Shown: piece after piece, positions 6,240 to 7,057 of the stretch | How the letters are laid out: each line of letters begins with the position of its first letter | Position numbering within the stretch: the stretch's first letter is position 1 | Assembly (NCBI GenBank): GCA_015519985.1 | Contig: WIAN01000014.1 | Location: forward strand, 1 to 7,057 | Length of the DNA stretch: 7,057 bases | Direction of reading: 5' to 3' | Source of the DNA: Candidatus Woesearchaeota archaeon | GTDB lineage: Archaea; Nanobdellota; Nanobdellia; Woesearchaeales; WAPJ01 | Made by a program: the position numbers and the translations under genes | Notes under the pieces: model-generated | What the model was told of the DNA's origin: nothing | The model's input: only the letters and a program-made list of their open reading frames with translations | The model's database searches: none

Positions 6240-6278
6240 GCCTCTCAGAAAGGAAAACTTTTTACCTTTTAAGGAGGC
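6240..6278 (+). promoter_or_regulatory. Leader hairpin burying the ribosome-binding site of the 6282 gene
   Basis: The leader folds on itself. GCCTCT (6240-6245) pairs with GGAGGC (6273-6278), the last pair being G-U. After a 2x2 internal loop, GAAAGG (6248-6253) pairs with CCTTTT (6265-6270, one G-U). After an A-A mismatch, AAA (6255-6257) pairs with TTT (6261-6263), leaving a CTT loop. That is about 15 pairs, including five consecutive Watson-Crick pairs with three G-C-rich steps in an otherwise very AT-rich region. The Shine-Dalgarno AAGGAGG (6271-6277) lies almost wholly within the descending arm, so the fold should limit ribosome access. It may act as a translational switch or thermosensor. 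Confidence 0.55.
6271..6277 (+). promoter_or_regulatory. Strong Shine-Dalgarno AAGGAGG of the 6282 gene
   Basis: Full match to the left part of the anti-Shine-Dalgarno complement, four bases before the ATG at 6282. It is the only such site in the window; the other SD-led genes use GGTGAT or GGTGGT. It overlaps the arm of the leader hairpin. Confidence 0.8.
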
Positions 6279-6281
6279 ATT

Positions 6282-7057
6282 ATGGCATATGAAAAAAAAT
6301 TTATAATATTTAACACACTATTAGTATTTATATTAATTTTACTTCTTCTTTTTTATAGTCGTAGCTATGATACAATTACGGGTTTTTCAATTTTAAATAA
6401 TAATAGTTATTCTTTTTTAGAAATAAATAATTATACTTTTAAACAATTTGATGTTAAAAATAAAATTTACAATTCTAATGTTACTATCGAATTTGATAAG
6501 AATATTGTTGTTAAAAAAATAGTTTTAGAAGGAACATTATTGTATGATGAAGATAAAGAAAAAAATTTAATTTTCTTTTTTTACACTAACAACAGCAATA
6601 ATATTAACAAAAGTTTTTTTAACAAGAAAGATTATGAAAACGTTATTGGTTTAATTGTAAAAAAAACAAAACAAGAAAAAAATAAAATAAGAAAAAATAA
6701 AATTGATAAAAATAAAACAAGTAATAAAAATATAATAAAGAATACTAATGTTACTATTTTGAATTATGGTAGTGGTTTTTTTGATTTTAATAATGATGGT
6801 GTTGTTTCTAAAAATGATGCTATTGATTTTATGGTCAGCAATCTTTCAAACAACTCTTGTGTTTTGTGGAGTGTTGTTTCTAAAAGTAATAGTTTTTTTG
6901 TTTGTTCTGGAAATAATAGTTGTTGTTCTTCTTATGGTTTGAATTCTTCTTTTAATGATTCTTATTTTGTTTTAAATTATAATAATATTTTGTCTGATTA
7001 TGGTGTTGTTTTGGCTAAAAAAGATAATTTTTCTTGGAGTGATCCTTTAACTTTTAA
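6282..7057 (+). CDS. Anchored surface protein, dockerin-like Ca-binding loop and Cys-rich segment, 3' end beyond window
   Basis: Open from the ATG at 6282 to the window edge (258 codons read, no stop). Seen: basic N-terminus, hydrophobic helix at ~7-25, ITGFS at 32-36, an Asn-rich region (37-125), a Lys/Asn linker (~127-153), then DFNNDGVVSKND at 168-179. This matches the DxNxDGxxSxxD calcium loop of dockerin/EF-hand-like repeats at every ligand position (D168, N170, D172, S176, D179). Next comes a segment with C193, C208, C214 and C215 (CVLW, VCSG, SCC). I recall similar C-x2-W ... VC-x-G-x3-CC blocks in large predicted surface proteins of Woesearchaeota-like genomes, though not under a named family. 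More than ten N-x-S/T sequons suggest glycosylation. Only one loop is visible, whereas classical dockerins have two; a second may follow off the edge. Codons in the last third end almost always in T. Probably a large adhesion or envelope protein; function not established. Confidence 0.85.
   Translation, partial: MAYEKKFIIFNTLLVFILILLLLFYSRSYDTITGFSILNNNSYSFLEINNYTFKQFDVKNKIYNSNVTIEFDKNIVVKKIVLEGTLLYDEDKEKNLIFFFYTNNSNNINKSFFNKKDYENVIGLIVKKTKQEKNKIRKNKIDKNKTSNKNIIKNTNVTILNYGSGFFDFNNDGVVSKNDAIDFMVSNLSNNSCVLWSVVSKSNSFFVCSGNNSCCSSYGLNSSFNDSYFVLNYNNILSDYGVVLAKKDNFSWSDPLTF

Overview
The window is extremely AT-rich and looks like chromosomal DNA of a small-genome archaeon, most likely a DPANN lineage (Woesearchaeota/Pacearchaeota/Nanoarchaeota-like). 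The clues are: GGTGAT ribosome-binding sites, which fit the archaeal 16S tail; TTTAAATA boxes at about -23 to -30 from two start codons that lack a Shine-Dalgarno site, the geometry of leaderless archaeal transcripts; an archaeal-type SMC; and several membrane-anchored, beta-rich, Asn-rich surface proteins of a style I recall from DPANN genomes. The lineage is inferred; no rRNA or other marker gene is present.

Layout: positions 1-3070 (minus strand) hold the first ~1023 codons of an SMC chromosome-organisation ATPase. The frame is intact from the start codon, and the last ~150-180 residues (signature motif, Walker B) lie off the left edge. A 276-base divergent spacer (3071-3346) holds the SMC promoter and the leader of a plus-strand cluster. 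That cluster has five genes: an 86-aa membrane protein (3347-3607); a 212-aa membrane-anchored surface protein with four cysteines (3661-4299), followed by a run of strong U-tract terminators; a 383-aa type I membrane protein with a signal peptide, Ig-like ectodomain and basic tail (4469-5620); a ~136-aa anchored single-domain protein (5707-6117); and the start of a larger anchored surface protein with a dockerin-like calcium loop and a Cys-rich segment (6282 to the right edge).

All five right-hand products are predicted to sit in the cytoplasmic membrane with their bulk outside, so I read 3347-7057 as a cell-envelope or surface-structure locus. It probably forms three transcription units: 3347+3661, 4469+5707, and 6282 onward. 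No enzyme or named pathway can be assigned. Regulation looks mixed: smc and the 4469 gene appear leaderless, the 3347 and 3661 genes use GGTGAT, and the 6282 gene has a strong AAGGAGG site buried in a hairpin, suggesting control of translation initiation.
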